A stretch of 64,000 nt of DNA from Desulfuromonas versatilis (lineage in GTDB: Bacteria > Desulfobacterota > Desulfuromonadia > Desulfuromonadales > NIT-T3), in NCBI RefSeq assembly GCF_019704135.1, contig NZ_AP024355.1, forward strand, positions 1,116,001 through 1,180,000, written 5' to 3'. Position 1 is the stretch's first letter, and the number at the start of each line of letters is the position of its first letter. The notes under the pieces are model-generated. The model was not told where the DNA came from and made no database searches. It worked only from the letters and a program-made list of their open reading frames with translations. This document shows, one piece after another, positions 36,558-46,054 of the stretch. The position numbers were made by a program, and so were the translations under genes.

Positions 36558-37556
36558 GTGAACAGTCGACATTCCCGCTTACTGGCTTCGGTCCTGGGCG
36601 CCCTTGCCTTTCTGCTTGCTGCCGGGCCTGGCTGGTCTCTGGAGATCATCTATCCTCCGGACAAAACCGTGGTGAGCCGGACCAATTATCTCATCATCAG
36701 GGGCGGGGACAACCCCCAGCTCGATGGGGTGTCCATTGAACTGGGCGGCTACAAGACCGAACTGCTGGATCTTTCCCAGCCCGAGTACCGGGCGGCCTTC
36801 GGCGATTTTCTGATTGTCGAACCGGTGCTCGATCCGGGGCGCAACCTTATCCTGGTCAAGGGGTACGTCAAGGGCGAGGAGGTCGCCAGCGCCCGGTCCG
36901 AGGTCTATTTTGCCGTCACCCCCGGAGCGTCGGCACCGAAGGATTATCGCCCCTTCGCCATGCACTCCCAGGAAAACGAGGCCAAATGCACCGGCTGCCA
37001 CAACATGGCGCCTTCGCCCGAGGAGCTGGCCGCGGACAACGCCAAGACCAATCCCTGCGGCTCATGCCATGCCCGGCGTCTGGCTCAGGACTACGTGCAC
37101 GGCCCTGCCGGGGTCTATCAGTGTACCTATTGTCACCAGGTTGACAGCCGCCCCGTCAAATATCAGCCCCGCGCGGAGAACGCCGCCCTGTGCAACGAGT
37201 GCCACCAGGACAAGGTCGATGAATTCACGGCCAAGAAGTTCGTCCATGGCCCGGTGGAGGCCGGGCTCTGCCAGGTCTGCCACGATCCCCACGCCAGCGA
37301 CACCTATGGGCAGTTGGTCAAGCCGGTCAATGAGCTCTGCCTGGATTGCCACGAGGCGGTCAAGCGCCAGCCCCATGTTCTGCGGGGGGTTGGCGGGAAA
37401 GCGCACCCGCTCATGGGGGAGGCCGATCCCAACCGCCCCGGCAGGGAGCTCACCTGCGTGGGCTGCCATGATCCCCACGGCGGGCAGTCGGAGGCCTATT
37501 TCCAGGGGGGGATCAGCTCCCGCATGGCCCTGTGCCAGCTCTGCCATAAGAAATAA
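36558..37556 (+). CDS. Octaheme c-type cytochrome with N-terminal beta domain
   Basis: This 332-residue exported protein starts with GTG and has a signal peptide (about 1-27). Residues about 28-130 form a heme-free, probably immunoglobulin-like beta domain (IIYPPDKTVVSRTNYLIIRG). Eight CXXCH sites follow: CTGCH, CGSCH, CTYCH, CNECH, CQVCH, CLDCH, CVGCH, CQLCH, several as doubled-CXXCH units (e.g. HGPVEAGLCQVCHDPH). I infer an electron carrier that could dock through its beta domain. It lies between the two NHL lipoprotein genes. Confidence 0.92.
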   Translation: MNSRHSRLLASVLGALAFLLAAGPGWSLEIIYPPDKTVVSRTNYLIIRGGDNPQLDGVSIELGGYKTELLDLSQPEYRAAFGDFLIVEPVLDPGRNLILVKGYVKGEEVASARSEVYFAVTPGASAPKDYRPFAMHSQENEAKCTGCHNMAPSPEELAADNAKTNPCGSCHARRLAQDYVHGPAGVYQCTYCHQVDSRPVKYQPRAENAALCNECHQDKVDEFTAKKFVHGPVEAGLCQVCHDPHASDTYGQLVKPVNELCLDCHEAVKRQPHVLRGVGGKAHPLMGEADPNRPGRELTCVGCHDPHGGQSEAYFQGGISSRMALCQLCHKK

Positions 37557-37591
37557 AGCGTAAAAAATAAATCGCTCAAAGAGGAGTTGTC

Positions 37592-38689
37592 GTGAAAATG
37601 AGAAACCTGACTAGCTTGATTGTTGGCGGAATGGCCGGGCTGCTGCTGTTGAGCGGGTGTTCCGCAGGGTCGGCCGCCAAGCCGCGGATCCTCTGGCCGC
37701 TGCCCCCCAACGAGCCCCGCCTGGAGTGGGTCAACACCTATGCCTCCCAGGACGATTTTCCCAAGACCCAGGCGCAGAAACTGTCCGAGCAGGTGGTCGG
37801 CAAGCCCGAGGCCTACACCTTCAAGACCCCCTTCGGGGTGGTTGCCGACGGCAAGGGGACGGTCTATGTCTCGGATGTCCACCACAAAAATATCCGGGTC
37901 TACGATTTCAACAACTATGAAATCCATTTTCTCACCGATCAGCCGGTGTTCAGCCTCCCTCTGGGGCTGGCTATCGACCAGGCGGGGCGGCTCTACATCG
38001 CCGACGGGGAGGCCCGCAACGTCAAGGTCTACTCGCCGCAGCAGGTGCCGCTGTTCGCCATCGGTGATGAGAAGATTTTTGAAAATCCGGCCTTTCTGGC
38101 CATCAACGAGCGCCTTAACCGGATCTACGTCTCCGATGGCAAGGCGCACAAGATCCAGGTCTTCGACCTGCAGGGGAAGCATCTTTTCGCCTTCGGGGAG
38201 CAGGGCAGGGAGCCTGGCAAGCTGTTCGGACCGCAGGGGATGGCCATCGACGGGCAGGACCGGGTCTTTGTGGCGGATATGCTGAACGCCCGCATCCAGG
38301 TGTTCGACGCCCAGGGGAAATACCTCTACCATTTCGGCGAGCGGGGCGATCGCGACTGGCAGTTCGAGAACCCCAAGGACCTCGCCTTTGACAGCGAGGG
38401 AAACCTGCACATCGTCGACACCCGCAAGGCCCTGCTTTTGACCTACGCTCCCGAGGGACGCCTGCTGCTGGCCACCGGCGGCGCGGGAGGGTCGAACCAC
38501 CCGCTCGGCTTTGCCAGCCCCCACTCGATTTTCATCGACGGCAACGACCGCCTCTACATTGCCGACGGGTTGAACAAGCGTTTTGCCGTCTGGCAGTACC
38601 TTTCCAAAAAATATCTCGCGCAAAACCCCATCACCCCGGAGGACATCGAGAGGCTGGACCAGTTTTTGAAGAAAGAGAAGGGCAAATAG
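37592..38689 (+). CDS. NHL-repeat beta-propeller lipoprotein 2
   Basis: This 365-residue lipoprotein has the lipobox LLLLSGCS. Blades are seen at FGVVADGKGTVYVSD, LGLAIDQAGRLYIAD, AFLAINERLNRIYVSD, GMAIDGQDRVFVAD, DLAFDSEGNLHIVD and SIFIDGNDRLYIAD. It is similar in length and plan to the NHL lipoprotein two genes upstream, including the opening (P)RILWPLPPNEPRLEW versus RFFWPPGDARPRIEY, so the two look like paralogues. A strong terminator follows. GTG 37592 is five bases after GAGGAG; ATG 37598 is the alternative. Confidence 0.87.
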   Translation: MKMRNLTSLIVGGMAGLLLLSGCSAGSAAKPRILWPLPPNEPRLEWVNTYASQDDFPKTQAQKLSEQVVGKPEAYTFKTPFGVVADGKGTVYVSDVHHKNIRVYDFNNYEIHFLTDQPVFSLPLGLAIDQAGRLYIADGEARNVKVYSPQQVPLFAIGDEKIFENPAFLAINERLNRIYVSDGKAHKIQVFDLQGKHLFAFGEQGREPGKLFGPQGMAIDGQDRVFVADMLNARIQVFDAQGKYLYHFGERGDRDWQFENPKDLAFDSEGNLHIVDTRKALLLTYAPEGRLLLATGGAGGSNHPLGFASPHSIFIDGNDRLYIADGLNKRFAVWQYLSKKYLAQNPITPEDIERLDQFLKKEKGK

Positions 38690-38740
38690 CCCGGGGGCGG
38701 CCCAGAGGGTCGTCAGTGATATGACATCGGGGTGTCCGTA

Positions 38741-38774
38741 AAATGGCTGGGCTTTTCGCCCAGCCATTTTTTTT
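38741..38774 (+). terminator. Terminator before the OmcE-like gene
   Basis: A perfect 12-bp stem (AAATGGCTGGGC with GCCCAGCCATTT) with a five-base loop is followed by a long T-run. It insulates the OmcE-like gene from the upstream cytochrome/NHL operon. Confidence 0.95.
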
Positions 38775-38798
38775 GTATGAAATTAAGGGCATATATGT

Positions 38799-38815
38799 TT
38801 GGCACATGCTTTGCT
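38799..38815 (+). promoter_or_regulatory. Sigma-54 (-24/-12) promoter of the OmcE-like gene
   Basis: TTGGCACATGCTTTGCT matches the consensus TGGCAC-N5-TTGCW at every conserved position, with GG and GC exactly ten bases apart. It lies between the terminator and the gene, about 85 bases before the start codon, and implies RpoN plus an enhancer-binding activator. Confidence 0.85.
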
Positions 38816-38899
38816 TAAATGGGAGTCATGAGGTATCACTGCCACCCATGGACACGCTATCAACCGTCTGTCCAACAAACAAAAAGGAGGTAAAGGGAA

Positions 38900-39544
38900 A
38901 TGAGAAAGTATCTACTGTTGGTTGCAGCTGCGCTGCTGCTGGCCGCTCCGGCCATGGGCCTCACGATTCAGGGGTCGGCCCACGACCTGAGCAACACCAC
39001 CGGCGGGGGGGCTGCCGGGGACATCGACGAACTCTGCGTGTACTGCCACTCACCCCACGGGGTGACCGCTTCTGTGTCGGCTCCCCTGTGGAACCGCGGG
39101 ATGTCCAACGCCACGCAAATCTATTCGGGTGTCGACATCCAGGCGACCTACGACCTGACCAGCTACAATGCCACTGACGCTCCCCTGTGTCTTTCCTGCC
39201 ACGACGGCGCCAGCATCGGCGGCGCACTGACCAACCCGCCCAACAGCGGCGGCGCGCTCTACTCGCCGGCGCTTGGTGCGGACGCCGACCTTGGCACCAA
39301 CCTGAGCAACGACCACCCCATCGGCTTCGACTATGCGGCAATCGATGCGGGCTCGGGTGCCGGGGAGGACTCGGAGATCAAACTGATCACCGACGCCACC
39401 GCCGCGGGCGTGCAGTTCTTCGGGGCCAGCAGCAACATCATGTGGTGCTCTTCCTGCCACGACGTGCACGATCCGGCCAATGTGCCGTTCCTGCTGGTCG
39501 ACAATACCTCTTCGAACCTCTGTCTGGCCTGCCACGACAAGTAA
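38900..39544 (+). CDS. OmcE-like tetraheme c-type cytochrome, candidate extracellular nanowire subunit
   Basis: This 214-residue exported cytochrome has a signal peptide (MRKYLLLVAAALLLAAPAMG) and four CXXCH sites: CVYCHSPHG, CLSCHDGA, CSSCHDVHDP and CLACHDK at the extreme C-terminus. The N-terminal GSAHDLSNTT before the first heme, the central NDHPIGFDY histidine segment, and the low-complexity Ala/Gly/Ser/Thr-rich mature chain resemble OmcE of Geobacter, which polymerises into extracellular heme filaments. An excellent SD (AAAGGAGG) and its own sigma-54 promoter and terminator suggest high, regulated expression. The polymerising ability is inferred from similarity, not shown by sequence. 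Confidence 0.82.
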   Translation: MRKYLLLVAAALLLAAPAMGLTIQGSAHDLSNTTGGGAAGDIDELCVYCHSPHGVTASVSAPLWNRGMSNATQIYSGVDIQATYDLTSYNATDAPLCLSCHDGASIGGALTNPPNSGGALYSPALGADADLGTNLSNDHPIGFDYAAIDAGSGAGEDSEIKLITDATAAGVQFFGASSNIMWCSSCHDVHDPANVPFLLVDNTSSNLCLACHDK

Positions 39545-39567
39545 GGCAGGGCTGTTTACTGGTGATC

Positions 39568-39593
39568 GGGCGGGGGGTAACCCCCGCCCTTTT
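39568..39593 (+). terminator. OmcE-like gene terminator
   Basis: GGGCGGGGG and CCCCCGCCC form a 9-bp stem with a four-base loop followed by TTTT, 23 bases after the stop codon. Confidence 0.85.
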
Positions 39594-39806
39594 CCCAGCG
39601 GAATCCGGGCCTGTCTGGACGCTCCCCGACGCCGCGCAGCCGGAGCGCAGATGTAGAGGGCTGCGGGGCGAGCGCCGCTGGAAATTTTAATTGATCAAAA
39701 GGGTCTGGCGCGAACGTCTGCGATGTGGAGAAGTTCCGGGATCTGTTGGATTTCAGGGGAATTTTCTCATCAGCGGTGCCATGCAAATAAACATCCCGGG
39801 AATTTC

Positions 39807-42068
39807 ATGCGTCTAGTCTTTTCTCTCATAGCCATGCTGGGCATCATCTGGGTGGGCTGCCCCGGTCTGGCGGCGGCCGAGGGCCGCCTGTTCGGGGCCG
39901 CCGAGATGATCTACGGCGAGCACTCGGCCAAGGAAGTGGGGGAAAAGGTCCTGGACGCTGATTATTTTGCCCAGCAGTACTCGCTTTTGTACGCCCTGAA
40001 AGGGAAACTTCTCGAGGGCCGGGCTGGCGACTACCACCTGTCCCTCGGATACGAGTGGAACTCCCTGTCGGGCGAGTTGAACGGCGAGGGGATCGACGTC
40101 GAGACCGGAAAGATCCTCTATCGGGGGGATGTCATGGTGGCCCCCGGTGGGCTGCCGTTTCGCCTCCACCTCTACTCGCAGGACATGATCCAGTCGGCCT
40201 TCGTCGACGGCAGGGTGCCCACCCTGTTCGAGAGCCTTCCATCCGACAATTTCGCTACCCCCAGTCCCATCGTCGACATTCAGAACGGCCAGCGGATCCG
40301 CTCGGGCGCCACCCTCATGGTCGGCATCCGCAACGGCTCCTACCAGGGGCGCTACCGGGAGGTTCTGTCCCAGTTCCCACGGCTGCTGGTCGACTACTCC
40401 GAAGTCTACGTCAAGGACGAAAAGAGCCTCAGCCCGGAACATTACCGGGACCGCAACCTGGCTTTCGTCTCGCTGAACAAGAAGGACAACTGGTTTCACT
40501 ACCGTCTGTTCGAGCACCGCGACTACCTGAATCCCGAGGAAAATTACGAGGAGTCGACCTACCTGCTGGGAACGGTGGACCACACCCTGCAGCGGCAGTG
40601 GATCAACTTCACCAATTGGATGAAGATCTCCGCCGACGGGTCCTTCACCGAGGGGAAAAAACCGAACCTCGAGGAAGATGATTTCGAGCGGTATGACCTC
40701 AACATGTTCGCCGTCGCCCGGCGCAGCGGCTGGAACGCGTCCTCCTTCAACACCTACAGCCGCCTGCTGGAGGTGGGGGAGCTTCGCAAGAGCCTCGAGG
40801 TTCCCTTCTATCTCAACGGCGAACTCTCCCGGGACACCTTTGCCCGGTTTCGCTTCGTCGGTTCGCGCGACGAGCGGTTGGACTTGGAAAGCGGCATCCA
40901 GGAAGATGAAGATGTGCTCTTCGCTTCCACCAGGCTGGAGACTTTCCGCAGGGAGCGGTTTATTCTGGCGCCCCAGCTCGACGGCGAGGTCAAGCAGGGG
41001 GACCGGGGTGAGGGCCACGCCCTGAGGGCGCGGGTCGAGTACTATACCAACAAGGCGGTGCGGCCGCGCTACGACATTTTCACCGCCTATTCCCTGGCGC
41101 GGTTCGAGGGGACCGGGGACGAGGGGTTGGAGACCCGCTTCTGGGAGCAGGAGCTGGAAGGGCGGATCGAGACCAGCCTCTCCACCAGTTTCCGCACCGG
41201 GCTCGGGGAGGAGCTTCTGTACGGCACCGGCACCCTGGATCGCACCGTCAGTCGCCATATCATCCCCAAGAGCGCCATCGGCCAGAGTCTGTTCGGCACC
41301 GATTTCGACAACCGGGACGGCGACGTGTTCCGGTCGATCACCACTTGGTTTGGCGAGCACCGCTCTCTGTCCCGGATCAGCAACCGCGTCGAACTGAAGT
41401 ATGACTACCTCTCGGAGCCCGAACAGAGCAACGGCCAGTTCATCGCCAACCACTCCCTGCGTTACGATGGGCGGGAATTCCTGGTCAATATCCTCAACCA
41501 GCTGGTGGTCGGCGAACATGACAGGCGCAACAGCGAGCTGAGCGGCGGGGCCTTGGCCGACGACTTGTCCCTTTCCAGCGCTAATGCCAGTTTCCTGAAT
41601 CGCTCCCTGGTTCGCTACCTGCCCAACCGCAGCATGGAGGGCTCGCTGCGGCTCGATTACGAGTGGCGTGACGAGGATGAAGGCTCCAGCTCCCACGTGC
41701 TGGGCGAGCAGCAGTACGTTTACCGGATCTTCAAAACCAACGGCATCATCCGGAAACTGGCCGAAATCGAGGAGAAGATCGAGTATGAAAGGTTCACCGA
41801 CGCTGCCGGAGGGCAGCTGCGGGCAACAGTTTTCACCCTGACTGGGGATTACTACCCGATCAAGATCCTGCTGCTCAGGGCAAGGGCCCGCTACGATATC
41901 CGCTCCCCGGAAAATACCCATACCACAACCTGGTATTTGACCACCGCCCTGAACTTTGAGAAACTGCAGGTGGCCCTCGATTACGCCTACGGCGAGCGAA
42001 GTGAGGGAGACACGCTTCCTGAAAGGTATGAGCACCGATGGGAGGTGCAGGTGAGAAAGATCTTCTAG
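39807..42068 (+). CDS. Outer-membrane beta-barrel protein, 753 residues, no heme sites
   Basis: The protein has a signal peptide (MRLVFSLIAMLGIIWVGCPGLAAA) and a long mature chain of alternating amphipathic strands rich in Tyr, Phe, Arg and Asp/Glu. It contains no CXXCH and ends in WEVQVRKIF, a C-terminal aromatic residue that fits the BAM beta-signal. Size and composition suit a large porin of the kind that holds cytochromes in porin-cytochrome conduits, but I cannot assign it to MtrB/PioB, OmbB or an Ext family by eye. It lies 262 bases after the OmcE-like gene on the same strand, and a terminator overlaps its stop codon. Confidence 0.78.
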   Translation: MRLVFSLIAMLGIIWVGCPGLAAAEGRLFGAAEMIYGEHSAKEVGEKVLDADYFAQQYSLLYALKGKLLEGRAGDYHLSLGYEWNSLSGELNGEGIDVETGKILYRGDVMVAPGGLPFRLHLYSQDMIQSAFVDGRVPTLFESLPSDNFATPSPIVDIQNGQRIRSGATLMVGIRNGSYQGRYREVLSQFPRLLVDYSEVYVKDEKSLSPEHYRDRNLAFVSLNKKDNWFHYRLFEHRDYLNPEENYEESTYLLGTVDHTLQRQWINFTNWMKISADGSFTEGKKPNLEEDDFERYDLNMFAVARRSGWNASSFNTYSRLLEVGELRKSLEVPFYLNGELSRDTFARFRFVGSRDERLDLESGIQEDEDVLFASTRLETFRRERFILAPQLDGEVKQGDRGEGHALRARVEYYTNKAVRPRYDIFTAYSLARFEGTGDEGLETRFWEQELEGRIETSLSTSFRTGLGEELLYGTGTLDRTVSRHIIPKSAIGQSLFGTDFDNRDGDVFRSITTWFGEHRSLSRISNRVELKYDYLSEPEQSNGQFIANHSLRYDGREFLVNILNQLVVGEHDRRNSELSGGALADDLSLSSANASFLNRSLVRYLPNRSMEGSLRLDYEWRDEDEGSSSHVLGEQQYVYRIFKTNGIIRKLAEIEEKIEYERFTDAAGGQLRATVFTLTGDYYPIKILLLRARARYDIRSPENTHTTTWYLTTALNFEKLQVALDYAYGERSEGDTLPERYEHRWEVQVRKIF

Positions 42069-42092
42069 AAAAACCGGGTTCGCCCGGTTTTT
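42069..42092 (+). terminator. Terminator after the outer-membrane protein gene
   Basis: AAAAACCGGG-TTCG-CCCGGTTTTT is a perfect 10-bp stem with a stable UUCG tetraloop starting right after the stop codon. Confidence 0.9.
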
Positions 42093-42127
42093 CCGGTTTT
42101 GGAGCCAACGAGCCTGAGCCGGTGAAT

Positions 42128-42880
42128 ATGTCAGGTCCTGAAATTATTCTTCGTTCCGATGAAACCCTCGACGATCTGCGCCTAGGCGGGTTGAAGATCA
42201 TTCAGAAGAAGGACGGCTACCGCTTCTCCCTCGACCCGGTTTTGCTGTGTGCTTTCGCCCGGGTCGCCCCCGGGGAGGCCTTGGCCGATCTGGGCACCGG
42301 CTCGGGCGTCATCCCGCTGCTGCTGGCGCGGATGAGCGAGGCGGAGCGGCTGGTCGGGGTGGAGGTTCAGCCGGGGATGGCCGGGCGCGCCCGGCGTAGC
42401 GTAGAGCTAAACGGCCTGGCCGGGCGGGTGGAGATCGTCGAAGCCGACCTGCGCTCGCTGCAGGGAACCCTGCCGGCGCAGGGATTCGATGTGGTGCTTG
42501 CCAATCCCCCGTTTCGCCCGTTGGGCACCGGGCGCCAGGCGCCGACGTCGGAGCGGGGCGCGGCGCGCCATGAACAGGCTGGGGGGCTGGGGGATTTTTT
42601 GCGGGCAGCCGCCTTCCTGCTGGGGGATGGGGGGCGCTTCTACGTCGTTTATCTGGCGGAACGCCTGGTTGATTTGCTGGCCGGGATGCGCGAGGCGGGG
42701 TTGGAGCCGAAGCGGCTTCGCTGTGTTCACTCGCGCCGGGGCGAGGGGGCGCGCATGGTTCTGCTGGAAGGGCGCCGTCGAGGGCGCCCTGGATTGGTGG
42801 TGGAGCCGCCGTTGTATGTCTGTGAGGGGGAGGACTATTCAGCGGAGGTGCTGACGATCTACGGCGAGCAGAAGCCCTGA
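42128..42880 (+). CDS. tRNA1(Val) (adenine-37 N6)-methyltransferase-like protein
   Basis: This 250-residue class I methyltransferase shows the TrmN6/YfiC pattern: DDLRLGGLKIIQKKDGYRFSLDPVLLCAFA (the family's N-terminal signature), ALADLGTGSGVIPLLLA (SAM motif I) and FDVVLANPPFRPLGTGR (NPPF catalytic motif for adenine-N6). It probably modifies A37 of a tRNA. ATG 42128 was chosen; no strong SD is visible, and GTG 42122 is possible. It converges with the DciA-like gene. Confidence 0.85.
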   Translation: MSGPEIILRSDETLDDLRLGGLKIIQKKDGYRFSLDPVLLCAFARVAPGEALADLGTGSGVIPLLLARMSEAERLVGVEVQPGMAGRARRSVELNGLAGRVEIVEADLRSLQGTLPAQGFDVVLANPPFRPLGTGRQAPTSERGAARHEQAGGLGDFLRAAAFLLGDGGRFYVVYLAERLVDLLAGMREAGLEPKRLRCVHSRRGEGARMVLLEGRRRGRPGLVVEPPLYVCEGEDYSAEVLTIYGEQKP

Positions 42881-42891
42881 GGGAATGAAAA

Positions 42892-43389
42892 TTATTTCCT
42901 GCTTTTCTTCAGCTGCGCCTGGCGCATCATCAGGGCGCGCAGCTGGCGTTTGATCTCCGGGTCGGCGAGCGAGGCGAGGGTGGCCTCGATTTCGGCCTTT
43001 TCCTCCTCGGTGAGGGGGGTGTGCTTCCAGGCGGCGGGGTCGGGGCCGCTCTCCGGCAGTTCATCGGCCTGGATGCGGCCGCGCCGCAGGTAGATATCCT
43101 TCAGGGTGCCGGCACCTAGCCGCTCATTGAGCTTGGCGAGGATCCGCGGCTTGAGCAGCTGCAGCTGCTGCATCCAGACCGGCTGTTCGACCCGCACTTC
43201 CAGCACTCCCTCGCGGATTCTCAAGGGCCGCGCCCGGGCCGCGATCTGTGGTCCGACCACCTCGTCCCAGACCTGCCAGGCCCGGTATTCGCGCAATTTC
43301 CCTTCCATCCCCCGCTGCCGCAGCAGCTCCTGGACGATATCTCCGGCGGTGGCGGCCCTGCGCATGGGCGGGCGGTTTTTGCCTTTCAC
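42892..43389 (-). CDS. DUF721/DciA-like protein
   Basis: This protein of up to 165 residues has the DUF721 domain (about 10-105): DIVQELLRQRGMEGKLREYRA, VWDEVVGPQIAARARPLRIREGVLEVRV and WMQQLQLLKPRILAKLNERLG. DciA-type proteins help load the replicative helicase in bacteria lacking DnaC. The C-terminal part is a charged, helical extension (LTEEEKAEIEATLASLADPEIKRQL). The start is probably the GTG at 43389, which overlaps the upstream stop as GTGA; ATG 43365 is the alternative. Confidence 0.78.
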   Translation of the reverse strand: MKGKNRPPMRRAATAGDIVQELLRQRGMEGKLREYRAWQVWDEVVGPQIAARARPLRIREGVLEVRVEQPVWMQQLQLLKPRILAKLNERLGAGTLKDIYLRRGRIQADELPESGPDPAAWKHTPLTEEEKAEIEATLASLADPEIKRQLRALMMRQAQLKKSRK

Positions 43390-43643
43390 CGGTTTTTCCA
43401 GCGCCGGAAGCGTCCGCCGGCAAGTTGGCCGGCGACGGCGCAGGCCAGGGTCAGGGGGATGATGTTCCAGCCGAACCCTTCGGCGAGGCGAAAGGCGACG
43501 ATGAAGGGGATGGACAGGTGGATATAGACGAACCAGCGCACCGAGTACTTGGGTGCGGTTTCGCGCAGAAACCCCAACGGCAGATTGACCAGGAAGGCGA
43601 ACGCGAGAAGGCTGGCAAGGCCGAGGGCCTGGGAGTGAATCAA
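43386..43643 (-). CDS. Small two-helix membrane protein, unknown function
   Basis: This 85-residue protein has two hydrophobic segments (about 6-25 and 44-75) separated by RETAPKYSVRWFVYIHLS, and a basic C-terminal end (RFRRWKNR). The start is TTG, with AAAGGAA nine bases upstream. It overlaps the start of the DciA-like gene by four bases, so the two are translationally coupled. I do not recognise a named family. Confidence 0.65.
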   Translation of the reverse strand: MIHSQALGLASLLAFAFLVNLPLGFLRETAPKYSVRWFVYIHLSIPFIVAFRLAEGFGWNIIPLTLACAVAGQLAGGRFRRWKNR

Positions 43644-43826
43644 GGGGTGGTTCCTTTCGGCGGCAGATACCTGCTTTTGTGCTGACCGGGGTTTCAGGGG
43701 TTTGCCCTGGTATTAAAAGCACGTCTAAGTGTAGCTGGATTGTCCGAGCCCTGTCAACGAACTAGCTCTTGCGCCCCGTTCGGAAAACGTGGCATCATGC
43801 GCGCACCGAACTTCAAGGGGGTGCAG

Positions 43827-44084
43827 ATGGTCCGTGAAGGCGACCTGGTGGCAATCTTCCATTCCATTCACCGGGTGATGAAAGTCGAAAAACTGCTCAA
43901 GTCCAAGGGGGTCGAGATGCTGCTGATTCCGGTTCCCCGGCAGCTGACCTCGGATTGCGGCCTGGCGATCCGCTTTACACCGGACGAGAAACCGCGGGTC
44001 TGGGAGGTGTTGGAACCCGAGGGCCTGCTCCCCGCCGAACTGTTCCAGCGTGAAGGCAAAGAGTACCGGCAAGTGGAAATCTGA
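43827..44084 (+). CDS. DUF3343 protein (putative Se/S carrier-like)
   Basis: This 85-residue protein begins MVREGDLVAIFHSIHRVMKVEKLLKSKG and contains LLIPVPRQLTSDCGLAIRF, with the single conserved cysteine of the DUF3343 family, which Pfam describes as putative Se/S-carrier-like. ATG 43827 follows AAGGGGG by five bases and matches the family start. It lies directly upstream of ffh but ahead of the ffh promoter, so it is probably separate. A selenium link would suit the selenoprotein at 2.0-2.5 kb, but this is only suggestive. Confidence 0.75.
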   Translation: MVREGDLVAIFHSIHRVMKVEKLLKSKGVEMLLIPVPRQLTSDCGLAIRFTPDEKPRVWEVLEPEGLLPAELFQREGKEYRQVEI

Positions 44085-44119
44085 GGCGCCCAGCCGCCGG
44101 TTTTCGCGCGGTTTTTCCC

Positions 44120-44148
44120 TTGACAAGGTTCAGGTGCTTAACTATAGT
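44120..44148 (+). promoter_or_regulatory. Sigma-70 promoter of the ffh operon
   Basis: TTGACA (44120-44125) and TATAGT (44143-44148) are separated by exactly 17 bases, 42 bases before the ffh start codon. This is one of the two best sigma-70 matches in the window. Confidence 0.85.
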
Positions 44149-44190
44149 GCCCATTTTGCGAGAATTCGTTAGGCGCCTGCCTGGACGGCC

Positions 44191-45543
<1,353 letters not shown>

Positions 45544-45729
45544 AGGGCCCAGGCCCCGCAGAGGGGGCGGCCCGGAGAATTTCAGGTATAATTGACAGCA
45601 TTCAGGCCCGGCAGGGGGTAAGCGCGGCGGAAAAGAGCCGGCTGCCGTAGACCCGGGATTTGACCTTATAGACCAAAGCCTAATTCGAAAACGGGATTCC
45701 CGTTAAGAAACATCCAGGAGGAACAACCG

Positions 45730-45999
45730 ATGGCAGTAAAAATCAGGCTGGCCCGCGGCGGCGCCAAGAAGAGACCTTTCTACCAGGTGGTAGTTGCTGA
45801 CGAGCGTTTCCCGCGCGACGGCCGTTTCATTGAGAATCTGGGTCAGTACGATCCCAAGCAGAACCCCCCCATGGTGACCCTGAAGGAAGACCGGACCCTG
45901 GAGTGGCTGCAGCAGGGCGCACAGCCTACCGATACGGTACGCAACCTGCTGCGTGCGCAGGGGCTCTGGGCCAAGTTCAAGCAGCCGGAAAAGGCGTAA
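45730..45999 (+). CDS. rpsP: 30S ribosomal protein S16
   Basis: This 89-residue protein begins [24 protein letters not shown], the S16 signature, and continues [24 protein letters not shown]. It is a structural protein of the small-subunit body. AGGAGG lies eight bases before the ATG. It is in the conserved order ffh-rpsP-khpA-rimM-trmD-rplS. Confidence 0.97.
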   Translation: MAVKIRLARGGAKKRPFYQVVVADERFPRDGRFIENLGQYDPKQNPPMVTLKEDRTLEWLQQGAQPTDTVRNLLRAQGLWAKFKQPEKA

Positions 46000-46054
46000 G
46001 CTTCCCATCCGGAAACCGAGGCGGGCCAATCCTTTATCTTAAAGGACGGACTCC

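Noticed and set aside
39700-39725. Sigma-54 element upstream of the outer-membrane barrel gene
   Set aside because: TGGCGCGAACGTCTGC has 11 rather than 10 bases between GG and GC.
39807-42068. Naming the barrel as MtrB/PioB or OmbB
   Set aside because: It has the size and composition of a porin, but no diagnostic motif could be seen by eye; profile searches would be needed.
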